In this document: piece by piece, positions 7,059 to 13,366 of the stretch
How the letters are laid out: the number at the start of each line of letters is the position of its first letter
Position numbering within the stretch: position 1 is the first letter of the stretch
From: a virus
Length of the DNA stretch: 39,430 nt
IMG/VR virus record: IMGVR_UViG_3300030090_001724
Coordinates: 1 to 39,430 of that record
Strand: one strand, 5' to 3'
The notes under the pieces: generated by a model
Database searches by the model: none
Seen by the model: only the letters and a program-made list of their open reading frames with translations
Told to the model about the DNA's origin: nothing
Made by a program: the position numbers and the translations under genes

Positions 7059-8951
7059 ATGACACTACAAATGGCAATGTTTACACCGAAGAGCGAGTGG
7101 ATACCACCTGAGCAACTTCCTGATTTGTCTTCAGCCAAGACTATCGCAATCGATGTCGAGACCAAAGATCCCGATATCAAAGGTAGCGGTCCAGGTTGGC
7201 CTACAGGTAACGGAGAAATAGTAGGCTACGCCGTAGCTGTCGATGGTTTTAAATGTTATGTGCCCATTAAACATCTTGGTGGCGGTAACCTTGATGAACG
7301 TATCGTCAATAACTGGATGAAGAAGATCTGCGAAAGCCCCGCTGATAAAATCATGCATAACGCACAATACGATGCCGGTTGGCTACGTCGCACGGGTTTT
7401 AAAATTAATGGCCGTATAATCGATACAATGGTTGTCGCATCATTGCTTGATGAGAACAGGTTTAGCTACAGCCTCAACGCACTAGCTTACGACTACATAT
7501 CAAAGACCAAGTCAGAGAAAGGATTGACTGAAGCAGCACAGGAGTTTGGTGTTGATCCTAAAGCAGAGTTGTGGAAGCTACCATCTATGTATGTTGGCCC
7601 CTATGCAGAAACCGACGCCGAGGTCACCTTGGAACTTTGGAATTGTTTCAAGGCTCTCATACAAAAAGAAGACCTACAATCAATCGTCGATCTTGAGCTT
7701 GGCGTCCTACCGGTCCTTATCGATATGACATGGAAAGGCGTTCGTATTGATACAGACCGCGTCGAACGTACAAGAGACTATCTGCTCAAAGAAGAAAAGA
7801 AAGTTTATTCACGGATCAAGGATCTTACCAACGAAAACGTAGAGATATGGGCAGCCGCTTCGCTTGCCAAGGCTTTCGATAACGTCAGCCTACCGTATCC
7901 AAAGACCGATAAAGGTGCACCAAGTTTCACGAAAGCTTTCCTTGCAGAACACACACACGAATTACCAAAGCTGATCCTTAGATGCCGTGAGCTGAACAAG
8001 ACGCACGGTACGTTTATCAGCACCATTATGAAGTATACCACGCCTCAAGGACGTATACACGGGCATATCAATCAGATTAGATCAGATGATGGCGGTACAG
8101 TTTCAGGACGTATCAGTATGAACCATCCTAACCTACAGCAGATACCAGCCCGTGATCCACAGCTGGGGCCGATGATACGCTCCTTGTTTTTACCTGAAGA
8201 AGGAGCCAAGTGGGCTAGTTTAGACTACTCGCAACAGGAACCACGGATCTTGGTTCATTACGCTCATGCTTACGCCCGATCACAGAACCACGACATGAAA
8301 GGCGTCAATGAGTTTGTAGACGGTTACATCAATGATCCCAACATGGATTTCCATACGATGGTCGCTGAAATGGCAAAGATACCACGAAAGCAAGCTAAAA
8401 CGATTAACTTAGGTTTGATCTATGGCATGGGCGTAAATAAGCTGTCAGATCAACTAGATATACCTGTAGATGAAGCTAAAGGTTTAATACAACAATACCA
8501 TGATAGAGTCCCGTTCGTTAAACTTTTGATGAACGGCGTCATGAATAAGCTGAATAATCGCACCAGCTCAGGTTCGATTCGCTCCATACTTGGTCGTAAG
8601 TGCAGATTTGATCTGTGGGAGCCGGATACGTTTGCTCTAAACAAGGCTCTGCCTTATAAAGAAGCGGTCAATGAATATGGGCCAACGACAAGATTAAAGC
8701 GAGCTTACACTTACAAAGCACTTAACAGACTTATACAAGCGTCCGCAGCTGACATGACAAAGCAAGCTATGGTCAATATTTATTCTGAGGGGATTATCCC
8801 GCTAATTCAAATACATGACGAGATAGCCGTATCATTTACTTCAACAGATGAAACAAAAAAGGTTGCATCCATTATGGAAGACGCGGTAAAATTAAATGTC
8901 CCTAGTAAGGTCGATGTAGAAGTGGGGCCTTCATGGGGCGAATGTGAGTAA
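7059..8951 (+). CDS. Family A DNA polymerase with 3'-5' exonuclease domain
   Basis: 630 aa. Exonuclease motifs: IDVET (D32, E34), HNAQYDAGWL (D105) and YAETDAE (Y182, D186). Polymerase motifs: A, LDYSQQEPR (D389); B, RKQAKTINLGLIYG (R443, K447, Y455); C, IHDEI (586-588, H-D-E). All catalytic residues are present, so it should replicate the phage genome with proofreading. There is no 5'-3' exonuclease domain, as usual in phages. The residue matching E. coli Pol I position 762 is leucine (L451) rather than phenylalanine or tyrosine. It ends the replication operon and is followed by a hairpin. Confidence 0.97.
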   Translation: MTLQMAMFTPKSEWIPPEQLPDLSSAKTIAIDVETKDPDIKGSGPGWPTGNGEIVGYAVAVDGFKCYVPIKHLGGGNLDERIVNNWMKKICESPADKIMHNAQYDAGWLRRTGFKINGRIIDTMVVASLLDENRFSYSLNALAYDYISKTKSEKGLTEAAQEFGVDPKAELWKLPSMYVGPYAETDAEVTLELWNCFKALIQKEDLQSIVDLELGVLPVLIDMTWKGVRIDTDRVERTRDYLLKEEKKVYSRIKDLTNENVEIWAAASLAKAFDNVSLPYPKTDKGAPSFTKAFLAEHTHELPKLILRCRELNKTHGTFISTIMKYTTPQGRIHGHINQIRSDDGGTVSGRISMNHPNLQQIPARDPQLGPMIRSLFLPEEGAKWASLDYSQQEPRILVHYAHAYARSQNHDMKGVNEFVDGYINDPNMDFHTMVAEMAKIPRKQAKTINLGLIYGMGVNKLSDQLDIPVDEAKGLIQQYHDRVPFVKLLMNGVMNKLNNRTSSGSIRSILGRKCRFDLWEPDTFALNKALPYKEAVNEYGPTTRLKRAYTYKALNRLIQASAADMTKQAMVNIYSEGIIPLIQIHDEIAVSFTSTDETKKVASIMEDAVKLNVPSKVDVEVGPSWGECE

Positions 8952-8965
8952 AATCGCATAAAATC
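8948..8965. repeat. Direct repeat, copy 1 (GTAAAATCGCATAAxATC)
   Basis: Matches 17 of 18 positions with 9112-9129. This copy overlaps the polymerase stop codon; the other covers the -10 region of the predicted promoter at 9100. The core ATCGCATA is the complement of the TATGCGAT motif found in several other promoter regions of the window. Confidence 0.55.
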
Positions 8966-8977
8966 CTCCAAAAGTAA

Positions 8978-9003
8978 AAGGCCCAGCGTAAAAACTGGGC
9001 CTT
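8978..9003. terminator. Hairpin after the replication operon, possibly bidirectional terminator
   Basis: AAGGCCCAG and CTGGGCCTT form a perfect 9-bp stem with an 8-base loop. On the + strand no T-tract follows; on the minus strand the stem is followed by TTACTTTT, so it may better stop leftward transcription from the 9332-9713 genes. Confidence 0.55.
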
Positions 9004-9099
9004 AGTAACATTGACACCCTCAAATATTTTCAATAATTAAGAAGAAAAATTGAGAGACTTAAAAAGTACCAAATAAAATAGTTAATTGCAACCTTTTTC

Positions 9100-9128
9100 T
9101 TGTAATATCTTGTAAAATCGCATAATAT
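9100..9128 (+). promoter_or_regulatory. Predicted promoter of the ribbon-helix-helix gene
   Basis: TTGTAA (9100-9105), a 17-bp spacer and TAATAT (9123-9128). The second copy of the GTAAAATCGCATAA repeat lies across the spacer and -10. Start codon 21 bp downstream. Confidence 0.45.
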
Positions 9129-9149
9129 CTTAGAAAAAACGAGGTTTAC

Positions 9150-9356
9150 ATGGATACAAACAAGTGGAAAAGCGTTCTTGTGCCAAAAGATGTGTATGAA
9201 AAGATAAAAGTTATCGCAAAAACAGAGGGACGTACCATTGGCGGCCAGCTGAGACACATCTTCTCACAGTATAAGTCAGAAGATCAGGCTAGAGTTGAAG
9301 AGATGGTTGACGCTCACATGAAGCGAAAAAGTCAGTCAGCTGTATCAGCCGAATGA
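9150..9356 (+). CDS. Small ribbon-helix-helix-like DNA-binding protein
   Basis: 68 aa. WKSVLVPKDVYEKIKVIAKTEG, then IGGQLRHIF fits an Arc/CopG-type strand-helix-helix arrangement: an N-terminal beta strand with alternating residues and two helices around a short turn. Such proteins dimerise and repress promoters. It has a clear start (GAGG, six bases upstream) and its own predicted promoter. Its last 25 bases overlap the end of the opposing TSCPAD gene. It is the only plausible small transcription regulator I recognise in the window. The fold is assigned by eye. Confidence 0.6.
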   Translation: MDTNKWKSVLVPKDVYEKIKVIAKTEGRTIGGQLRHIFSQYKSEDQARVEEMVDAHMKRKSQSAVSAE

Positions 9357-9607
9357 AAACCTTCTTTCTGCATTAATTTAGAGGCCGTAACGCCCAAATT
9401 ATATAAAGCGTCCGTCATGGGCCCGTCTGACGCTTTCTTGCCTCTGCTCGTTACAAACAGCTCTACTGGTTCTTCCGTATCAGGATGATACGAGACTGTT
9501 ATGGCAATGCCCTCTCCTACATCAGTTGTGATACACGGCCTACGGTTTGGTAATTTTGTGTGATTTGGTATGTTCATCTTCTCCTCTTCCTTTTGTTCTA
9601 ATGACAT
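9332..9607 (-). CDS. TSCPAD-domain-like protein
   Basis: 91 aa from the ATG at 9607 (AAAGG upstream). The ATG at 9577, behind a strong GGAAGAGGAG, would give 81 aa and is an equal alternative. The body, RRPCITTDVGEGIAITVSYH, EEPVELFVTSRGKKASD and ALYNLGVTASKLMQ, matches the TSCPAD domain that forms the C-terminal part of some class II ribonucleotide reductases and also occurs alone in phages and rhizobia. No reductase gene is in the window, so its role here is unknown. It is one of two overlapping leftward genes, convergent with the 9150 gene. Confidence 0.75.
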   Translation of the reverse strand: MSLEQKEEEKMNIPNHTKLPNRRPCITTDVGEGIAITVSYHPDTEEPVELFVTSRGKKASDGPMTDALYNLGVTASKLMQKEGFHSADTAD

Positions 9608-9713
9608 GAGCTACTTTCCTTTGTATTTTGTGACAGGTACAACCGCTTGAATACTTCTTTCGACCACATTGATGGCAAATGACACACGGCTCTCCTCTGA
9701 AAACTTGATTCAT
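9540..9713 (-). CDS. Cys-rich mini-protein (possible zinc ribbon)
   Basis: 57 aa, read from the ATG at 9713 with AAAGG close upstream. The N-terminal half holds the clustered ligands CVICHQC (10-16) and CTCH (25-28), enough for one zinc site. The C-terminal half is basic and overlaps the start of the TSCPAD gene in another frame. The leftward orientation and metal-binding cluster support it; the short length and overlap weaken it. Confidence 0.4.
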   Translation of the reverse strand: MNQVFRGEPCVICHQCGRKKYSSGCTCHKIQRKVAHVIRTKGRGEDEHTKSHKITKP

Positions 9714-9806
9714 AAACCTTTAACTATAAATAACTTTTTATAAATTAATAGACTTGACATTAAAAAAAGTTATAATCGAATCATAACAACCGCAGAAAGG
9801 TTACAA

Positions 9807-10286
9807 ATGGACCCTGTAACGATTACCGCGGCTTTAAGTGTTGCTAAATCCGCTTTCACCGCAATCAAAAATGGTTTCGCAGTCGGAAAAGATATAGAAT
9901 CTATGGGAAAAGACCTGTCACGCTGGATGGGAGCCCTGAGTGATGTGGACAACGCTGAGAAGACCACGAAGAATGCTTCAGCTTTACGAAAATTATTCAA
10001 GGGCAAAGAAATAGAAGCCTCGGCCATCGAAGCTTTTACAGCTAAAAAGAAACTAGAACAACAAAGACAAGAACTGAAGACGTTTATCAATTTTCACTAT
10101 GGAAGTAATTCATGGAATGAGATTCTTAAACTCGAAGGGGAGATTAGGAAAAAACGCCAACAGGAAATTTATGAGAAAGAGGAGCTTATCAGGAAAATAT
10201 GGGAATGGATCGGTATTGTTATATTGTGTGCCTCAATCATAGGATTTATTACGCTGTTAGCTTATCTTTATGTAAATAAAAATTGA
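9807..10286 (+). CDS. C-terminally membrane-anchored protein, function unknown
   Basis: 159 aa. It starts MDPVTITAALSVAKSAFTAIKNG, continues as a charged helical region (about 80-130) and ends in one transmembrane helix (about 135-155, WIGIVILCASIIGFITLLAYLYV) with a short basic tail. AGAAAGG precedes the ATG at suitable distance. I recall this type (Met-Asp-Pro start, GYGxxxW-like middle, C-terminal anchor) as common in marine phages of several kinds, without known function. A TTGACA (9754-9759) and a TATAAT (9771-9776) lie upstream but only 11 bp apart, so no standard promoter can be called. The gene ends on the promoter at 10283. Confidence 0.8.
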   Translation: MDPVTITAALSVAKSAFTAIKNGFAVGKDIESMGKDLSRWMGALSDVDNAEKTTKNASALRKLFKGKEIEASAIEAFTAKKKLEQQRQELKTFINFHYGSNSWNEILKLEGEIRKKRQQEIYEKEELIRKIWEWIGIVILCASIIGFITLLAYLYVNKN

Positions 10287-10311
10287 CACATATGTGATCA
10301 TATGCGATAAC
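10283..10311 (+). promoter_or_regulatory. Predicted promoter in front of the hairpin row
   Basis: TTGACA (10283-10288), 17 bp, GATAAC (10306-10311), preceded by TATGC. The same arrangement occurs at 12341-12369. No ORF follows before the terminator at 10447. Confidence 0.5.
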
Positions 10312-10314
10312 TGG

Positions 10315-10447
10315 TCTTGAAAAAGAAACAATAAAAACTACCTTTTTCAAGATTCTTTATTTTACGACCTTAATTAAAAATAAAGAACTATATAATGTGT
10401 GATGAAAAGAAGCTGCATAAGACTCCTCCGTTTTATGCAGCTTTTTT
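10315..10447 (+). ncRNA. Candidate structured RNA: three successive 11-bp hairpins
   Basis: Hairpin 1: TCTTGAAAAAG (10315-10325) pairs with CTTTTTCAAGA (10342-10352). Hairpin 2 begins at the next base: TTCTTTATTTT (10353-10363) pairs with AAAATAAAGAA (10377-10387). Hairpin 3: AAGCTGCATAA (10410-10420) pairs with TTATGCAGCTT (10433-10443) and is followed by T's. All three stems are perfect. A promoter lies just upstream and there is no plausible ORF. It could be a phage small RNA of about 130 nt. Alternatively hairpin 1 with its following T-rich stretch ends the 9807 gene, or the row is a replication origin. The predicted transcription start falls near the first arm of hairpin 1, which is a weakness. 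Confidence 0.4.
10410..10447 (+). terminator. Intrinsic terminator (hairpin 3 of the row)
   Basis: Perfect 11-bp stem (AAGCTGCATAA / TTATGCAGCTT), 12-base loop, followed by a run of six T's. A new promoter starts three bases after it. Confidence 0.75.
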
Positions 10448-10449
10448 AT

Positions 10450-10478
10450 TTGACAATGTATGCGATAAATCTTATTTT
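10450..10478 (+). promoter_or_regulatory. Predicted promoter of the methyltransferase gene
   Basis: TTGACA (10450-10455), 17 bp, TATTTT (10473-10478). The spacer holds TATGCGATAA. The start codon lies only five bases after the -10, so the transcript may begin at or next to the ATG. Confidence 0.45.
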
Positions 10479-10483
10479 AAGGT

Positions 10484-11206
10484 ATGTCACAAAATAAAAC
10501 ACACGCTGTTATGAGCCAAAGGCACGAGGATAAGGAGAGTAAAGACTACTTTCCTACTCCGCCTTGGGCAACAAGAGCGTTGTTCGAGAAAGTTTTAAAA
10601 AAATATTGGCGTATACCTGATAAGTTTACTGGTCGATATGGGCATATAAATTGCTTGGAGCCAGCTTGCGGAGCTGGTCACATGACAAAAGTATTAAAAG
10701 AGTATTTTGATACAGTTGTTTCAGCTGACATAGATGATTATGGTCAAGACCGAATTACAGATTTTCTTAAAACAAACGAAAAGCAGAAGTATCATTATAT
10801 TGTAACCAATCCACCATTTAACCTGGCGGAAGAATTTGTATTAAAAGCATTAAAACAAGCGAGATACTGTGTTGCTATCTTTGCAAGAACGCAGTTTCTA
10901 GAAAGTGTAGGAAGATATGAAAGATTATTTAAAGAGACACATCCTGATTTTGTGGCTCAGTTTACAGAGCGAGTACCAATCCTTAAAGGAAAGTTATCGG
11001 CAACGGCGTCCACAGCTACGAGCTATGCTTGGTTTGTTTGGAAAGGCTTTGAAGAAGATGAAAGGTCGTTTGGAACAGATTTGGTTTGGATACCACCATG
11101 TAGAAGTCAGCTTGAAAAGAAGGGAGACTATGAAGAGAGTTTGGGAACATCATATCCTAAGTCCAGAAGTCACGCCTCGCAAAGAGACTTATTTCCAAAA
11201 AATTAA
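10484..11206 (+). CDS. DNA adenine-type methyltransferase
   Basis: 240 aa. LEPACGAGHM (58-67) is the S-adenosylmethionine-binding motif I, and TNPPFN (108-113) the NPPF motif IV typical of N6-adenine (or N4-cytosine) DNA methyltransferases. DYFPTPPWATRALFEK (21-36) is the conserved N-terminal stretch that phage enzymes of this type share. No restriction partner is adjacent, so it probably methylates phage DNA to avoid host restriction or to regulate. The ATG at 10484 follows TAAGGT closely; an internal Met at codon 10 is an alternative start. It is a single-gene unit between a terminator and the iteron region. Confidence 0.88.
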   Translation: MSQNKTHAVMSQRHEDKESKDYFPTPPWATRALFEKVLKKYWRIPDKFTGRYGHINCLEPACGAGHMTKVLKEYFDTVVSADIDDYGQDRITDFLKTNEKQKYHYIVTNPPFNLAEEFVLKALKQARYCVAIFARTQFLESVGRYERLFKETHPDFVAQFTERVPILKGKLSATASTATSYAWFVWKGFEEDERSFGTDLVWIPPCRSQLEKKGDYEESLGTSYPKSRSHASQRDLFPKN

Positions 11207-11262
11207 AAACGCCTTTATATATAGACAGAAAAATAAAAAAAATAATTTTATTAAAAAATAGG

Positions 11263-11367
11263 TGTAACTAGTGTAACCATGTAACTTTTACTGTGTATCC
11301 CTTTATATATAAGGATTATAGCAGTTACATATATGGTTACATTACTTATTTACAAATATGTAACCAT
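11263..11367. repeat. Cluster of six TGTAAC repeats upstream of the small terminase
   Basis: TGTAAC occurs at 11263, 11272, 11280 and 11359 on the + strand and at 11324 and 11336 on the minus strand. The longer form TGTAACCAT is present at 11272, 11359 and, inverted, at 11333-11341. The block lies in the 239-bp gap between the methyltransferase and terS. Candidates are an operator, a replication origin with iterons, or the pac site bound by the small terminase. Confidence 0.6.
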
Positions 11368-11410
11368 ACTGTTAAATCAAATTTGGCCTTATAAGAGCCT
11401 AAAAAGTTTT

Positions 11411-11439
11411 TTGAAAAAAATTAATTTCTGTTATATATA
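11411..11439 (+). promoter_or_regulatory. Predicted promoter of the small terminase gene
   Basis: TTGAAA (11411-11416), 17 bp, TATATA (11434-11439). The ATG starts seven bases after the -10, where the transcript should begin, and no Shine-Dalgarno sequence is present: a likely leaderless message. Confidence 0.45.
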
Positions 11440-11445
11440 TAAGAT

Positions 11446-12030
11446 ATGAGTATTTTAAGACCTTTGAAAAAAGGAAGAGGTCGGCCAAAAGTCGATATAC
11501 ATAGCAAGCTCTCTCGTAAACAAGAGAAGTTTGTTAAAGAGCTTGTCTCAAACGATGGTATGATAACCATGAGAGAAGCTGCAATAAATGCTGGCTTTCC
11601 AGCTTCTTCAGCTCACACAAGAGCCTATGAAATGACTAATCCTGAAATCTGTCCTCATGTTGTAAGAGCAATTCAACTTTATAGAGATGAACTGGATGAA
11701 AAATATGGCGTTAATTATAAACGACATTTAAAAGATTTACAGACAATTAGAGATAGAGCTTTGGAGAATGGTGCTTATTCAGCCGCTGTTCAGGCTGAGT
11801 ATAGAAGAGGACAAGCACAAGGTAATATCTATATTAATAAATCTGAGATTAGACATGGCACGATTGATAGTATGTCTAAAGATGAAGTAATAAAAGCTCT
11901 CAAGGAGATTAAAGATTCGTATGAGCCAAAAAGAGTTGAGGGAGTTATTGACCACGAAGACACCGCCTCAGCCGAAGAAGGAAAACGGCTTCTATCAGGA
12001 GATCAAAAGAGCAGTAGAAAAACTGCCTGA
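11446..12030 (+). CDS. terS: Terminase small subunit with N-terminal AT-hook
   Basis: 194 aa. Residues 9-15, KGRGRPK, form an AT-hook for the minor groove of AT-rich DNA. Then LSRKQEKFVKELV, MREAAINAGFPASSAHTRAYEM and NPEICPHVVRAI fit the helix-turn-helix and following helix of the Terminase_2-type small subunit. The rest is helical with an acidic end. It should recognise the packaging site and load the large subunit. It lies about 7 kb before terL instead of next to it, the accessory region lying between. Just upstream are the TGTAAC repeats. Its end overlaps the nuclease gene by 110 bases in another frame. Confidence 0.78.
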   Translation: MSILRPLKKGRGRPKVDIHSKLSRKQEKFVKELVSNDGMITMREAAINAGFPASSAHTRAYEMTNPEICPHVVRAIQLYRDELDEKYGVNYKRHLKDLQTIRDRALENGAYSAAVQAEYRRGQAQGNIYINKSEIRHGTIDSMSKDEVIKALKEIKDSYEPKRVEGVIDHEDTASAEEGKRLLSGDQKSSRKTA

Positions 12031-12355
12031 TAATATAATCCTGACAAGAATAGAAAACTGGATGACACTCGGCATACCTGATTTACTTGTCTGTGATGCA
12101 AAAGGTAGATTTCATTTTATAGAATTAAAAGTTACAGTCGGTAATGTTGTTAAGCTTTCTCCTAATCAGGTAGCTTGGTTGACTCGGCATGGACATGGTT
12201 CAACTTGGATTATGGTCAGAGGCCTTGAGGATTTATATTTGTATCAAGGCAAAGATGCAGTAGAGCTGAGAAGCAAAGGCCTTCAGCTCGAACCATATCT
12301 TCAACTTAAATATCCTTTTGACTGGAAAAAACTTTTTGATTTGACAATAAATTAA
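11921..12355 (+). CDS. PD-(D/E)xK nuclease, VRR-NUC-like
   Basis: 144 aa. GIPDLLVCDAKGRFHFIELKV gives the core: D54, E68 and K70 of the GxPD...ExK motif. LSPNQVAWLTRHG after it matches the Q-containing helix of VRR-NUC enzymes. Phage proteins of this family are thought to be structure-specific nucleases, possibly Holliday-junction resolvases, that process replication intermediates before packaging. The ATG at 11921 gives a 110-base overlap with terS; a shorter protein from codon 23 onward would still hold the domain, but no other Met is available before the active site except at 48. Next to terS, a DNA-processing role in packaging is plausible. Confidence 0.85.
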   Translation: MSQKELRELLTTKTPPQPKKENGFYQEIKRAVEKLPDNIILTRIENWMTLGIPDLLVCDAKGRFHFIELKVTVGNVVKLSPNQVAWLTRHGHGSTWIMVRGLEDLYLYQGKDAVELRSKGLQLEPYLQLKYPFDWKKLFDLTIN

Positions 12356-12369
12356 TTGTATGCGATAAC
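12341..12369 (+). promoter_or_regulatory. Predicted promoter of the first accessory unit
   Basis: TTGACA (12341-12346), 17 bp, GATAAC (12364-12369) with TATGC before the -10, overlapping the end of the nuclease gene. The leader that follows has TACACA and TATAGGAG, close to the leader shared by later units. Confidence 0.55.
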
Positions 12370-12396
12370 TCTTATACACATTATATAGGAGATTGT

Positions 12397-12648
12397 ATGA
12401 AAAATTACTATTTTAAGTTAGATGCTAATATTTGGCTTGATCAAAATTTTGATATTGAAGCTAATTCTTTAGAAGAAGCTAAAAAAAAAGCTAAAGCTGT
12501 AGCGAAAAAATTACTGGAAGACGCCCCAGATGTTTACAATGGTAGGGACGGAGGTAAATCATTAGAGCTGTTGGCAAATTATTTATCGGACTGGACTTTT
12601 GGAGATTTACGTTTCGATGTTGTTAATGTTGAGGAGGAAGAGGAATGA
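12397..12648 (+). CDS. Small acidic protein, DpnD/PcfM-like
   Basis: 83 aa. MKNYYFKLDANIWLDQNFDIEANSLEEAKKKAKAVAKKL shows a beta-strand start followed by a V/I-E-A-x-S/N-x-E-E-A helix. This resembles the short DpnD-PcfM type domain and recurs in the genes at 13724 and 14458, so the three look like distant paralogues. It ends in poly-Glu (VNVEEEEE). The GAGGAGG codons of that tail double as ribosome binding site of the next gene, whose ATG overlaps the stop (ATGA). Good own start signal (TAGGAG). Function unknown. Confidence 0.75.
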   Translation: MKNYYFKLDANIWLDQNFDIEANSLEEAKKKAKAVAKKLLEDAPDVYNGRDGGKSLELLANYLSDWTFGDLRFDVVNVEEEEE

Positions 12649-12869
12649 AACAATATAATAGCTTAGGTTTCCTTGGTTTTACCGTAAACCATAAAACAGA
12701 AGATCCTTACAAATCAGTAACAGCTGATGACATTAGAAAAGCAATCATAAAAAGATTAGCTAATTGCTCTGATGAAGACTTGTTAAGTGAAGTTGAATTA
12801 AATGACACACAGACAGAGGTTTCTCTTTTGATTAAACATAAACCATCAAAGGAGATTTCTGATGATTAA
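12645..12869 (+). CDS. Small protein of the accessory region, unknown
   Basis: 74 aa. Four-base overlap (ATGA) with the preceding gene and strong ribosome binding site. The segment SVTADDIRKAIIKRLANCSDEDLLSEVEL looks helical. No family recognised. Confidence 0.7.
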   Translation: MKQYNSLGFLGFTVNHKTEDPYKSVTADDIRKAIIKRLANCSDEDLLSEVELNDTQTEVSLLIKHKPSKEISDD

Positions 12870-13161
12870 AGCATATTTTATTACTAATAAGCATAGCGAT
12901 TGGATAGCTACATTTGATAATGAGGATGTATACGATGTATGTTGGCCACAATTAGAAAAGTTAGCTAAAAAACAGAGAATGGAGCTTTCTGAATCTTGTG
13001 CAATGGATGACAGAGAAGAATTCTTTGAGTGGTTAGAGACTTGTCCAGTCAATTACAGAGTAGACCAAACAGATGATGATGGAGACAATGAAATTAAAGT
13101 TATTGGTTTTGTTGTGCCAAAAGAGGATACATATAAGGAGGACTACGATGACCAAGATTGA
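12862..13161 (+). CDS. Acidic protein, unknown
   Basis: 99 aa. Good start: AAAGGAG, nine bases before the ATG, overlapping the preceding stop. It begins MIKAYFITNKHSDWIATFDNEDVYDVCWPQLEKLAKKQ and ends in a strongly acidic tail (EDTYKEDYDDQD). The high net negative charge is shared by most genes of this block; acidic phage proteins are often inhibitors of host enzymes, but nothing here identifies a target. Confidence 0.7.
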   Translation: MIKAYFITNKHSDWIATFDNEDVYDVCWPQLEKLAKKQRMELSESCAMDDREEFFEWLETCPVNYRVDQTDDDGDNEIKVIGFVVPKEDTYKEDYDDQD

Positions 13162-13366
13162 ACTGACCAAAGAAGATAAAGAAGAAATCCTATCTTGTGT
13201 GGCCGAGATTAAATTTATTTTAGGAAATGGTTTAGATCAAGGTTATGAAGCAGTAAATTCATCTACGATAGGAGGTTATAGTTATGATAATGACGATGAT
13301 CTACACACAGATTTTTTAAAAATTGCAAATTTAAAAGCTAAATTGGAGATTTTATGGAAAAGCTAA
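13148..13366 (+). CDS. Small acidic protein, unknown
   Basis: 72 aa. I chose the ATG at 13148 behind AAGGAGG; the same frame is open further upstream, but that part overlaps the preceding gene and lacks a start signal. MTKIELTKEDKEEILSCVAEI is a likely amphipathic helix, followed by an Asp-rich loop (YSYDNDDDLHTDF) and a final helix. Confidence 0.7.
   Translation: MTKIELTKEDKEEILSCVAEIKFILGNGLDQGYEAVNSSTIGGYSYDNDDDLHTDFLKIANLKAKLEILWKS

Noticed and set aside
9754-9776. TTGACA and TATAAT before the 9807 gene
   Set aside because: Spacing of 11 bp is too short for a standard promoter and no better pair was found.
10917-11261. Rightward 114-codon ORF
   Set aside because: Lies mostly inside the methyltransferase gene in another frame; composition is that of a shifted frame.
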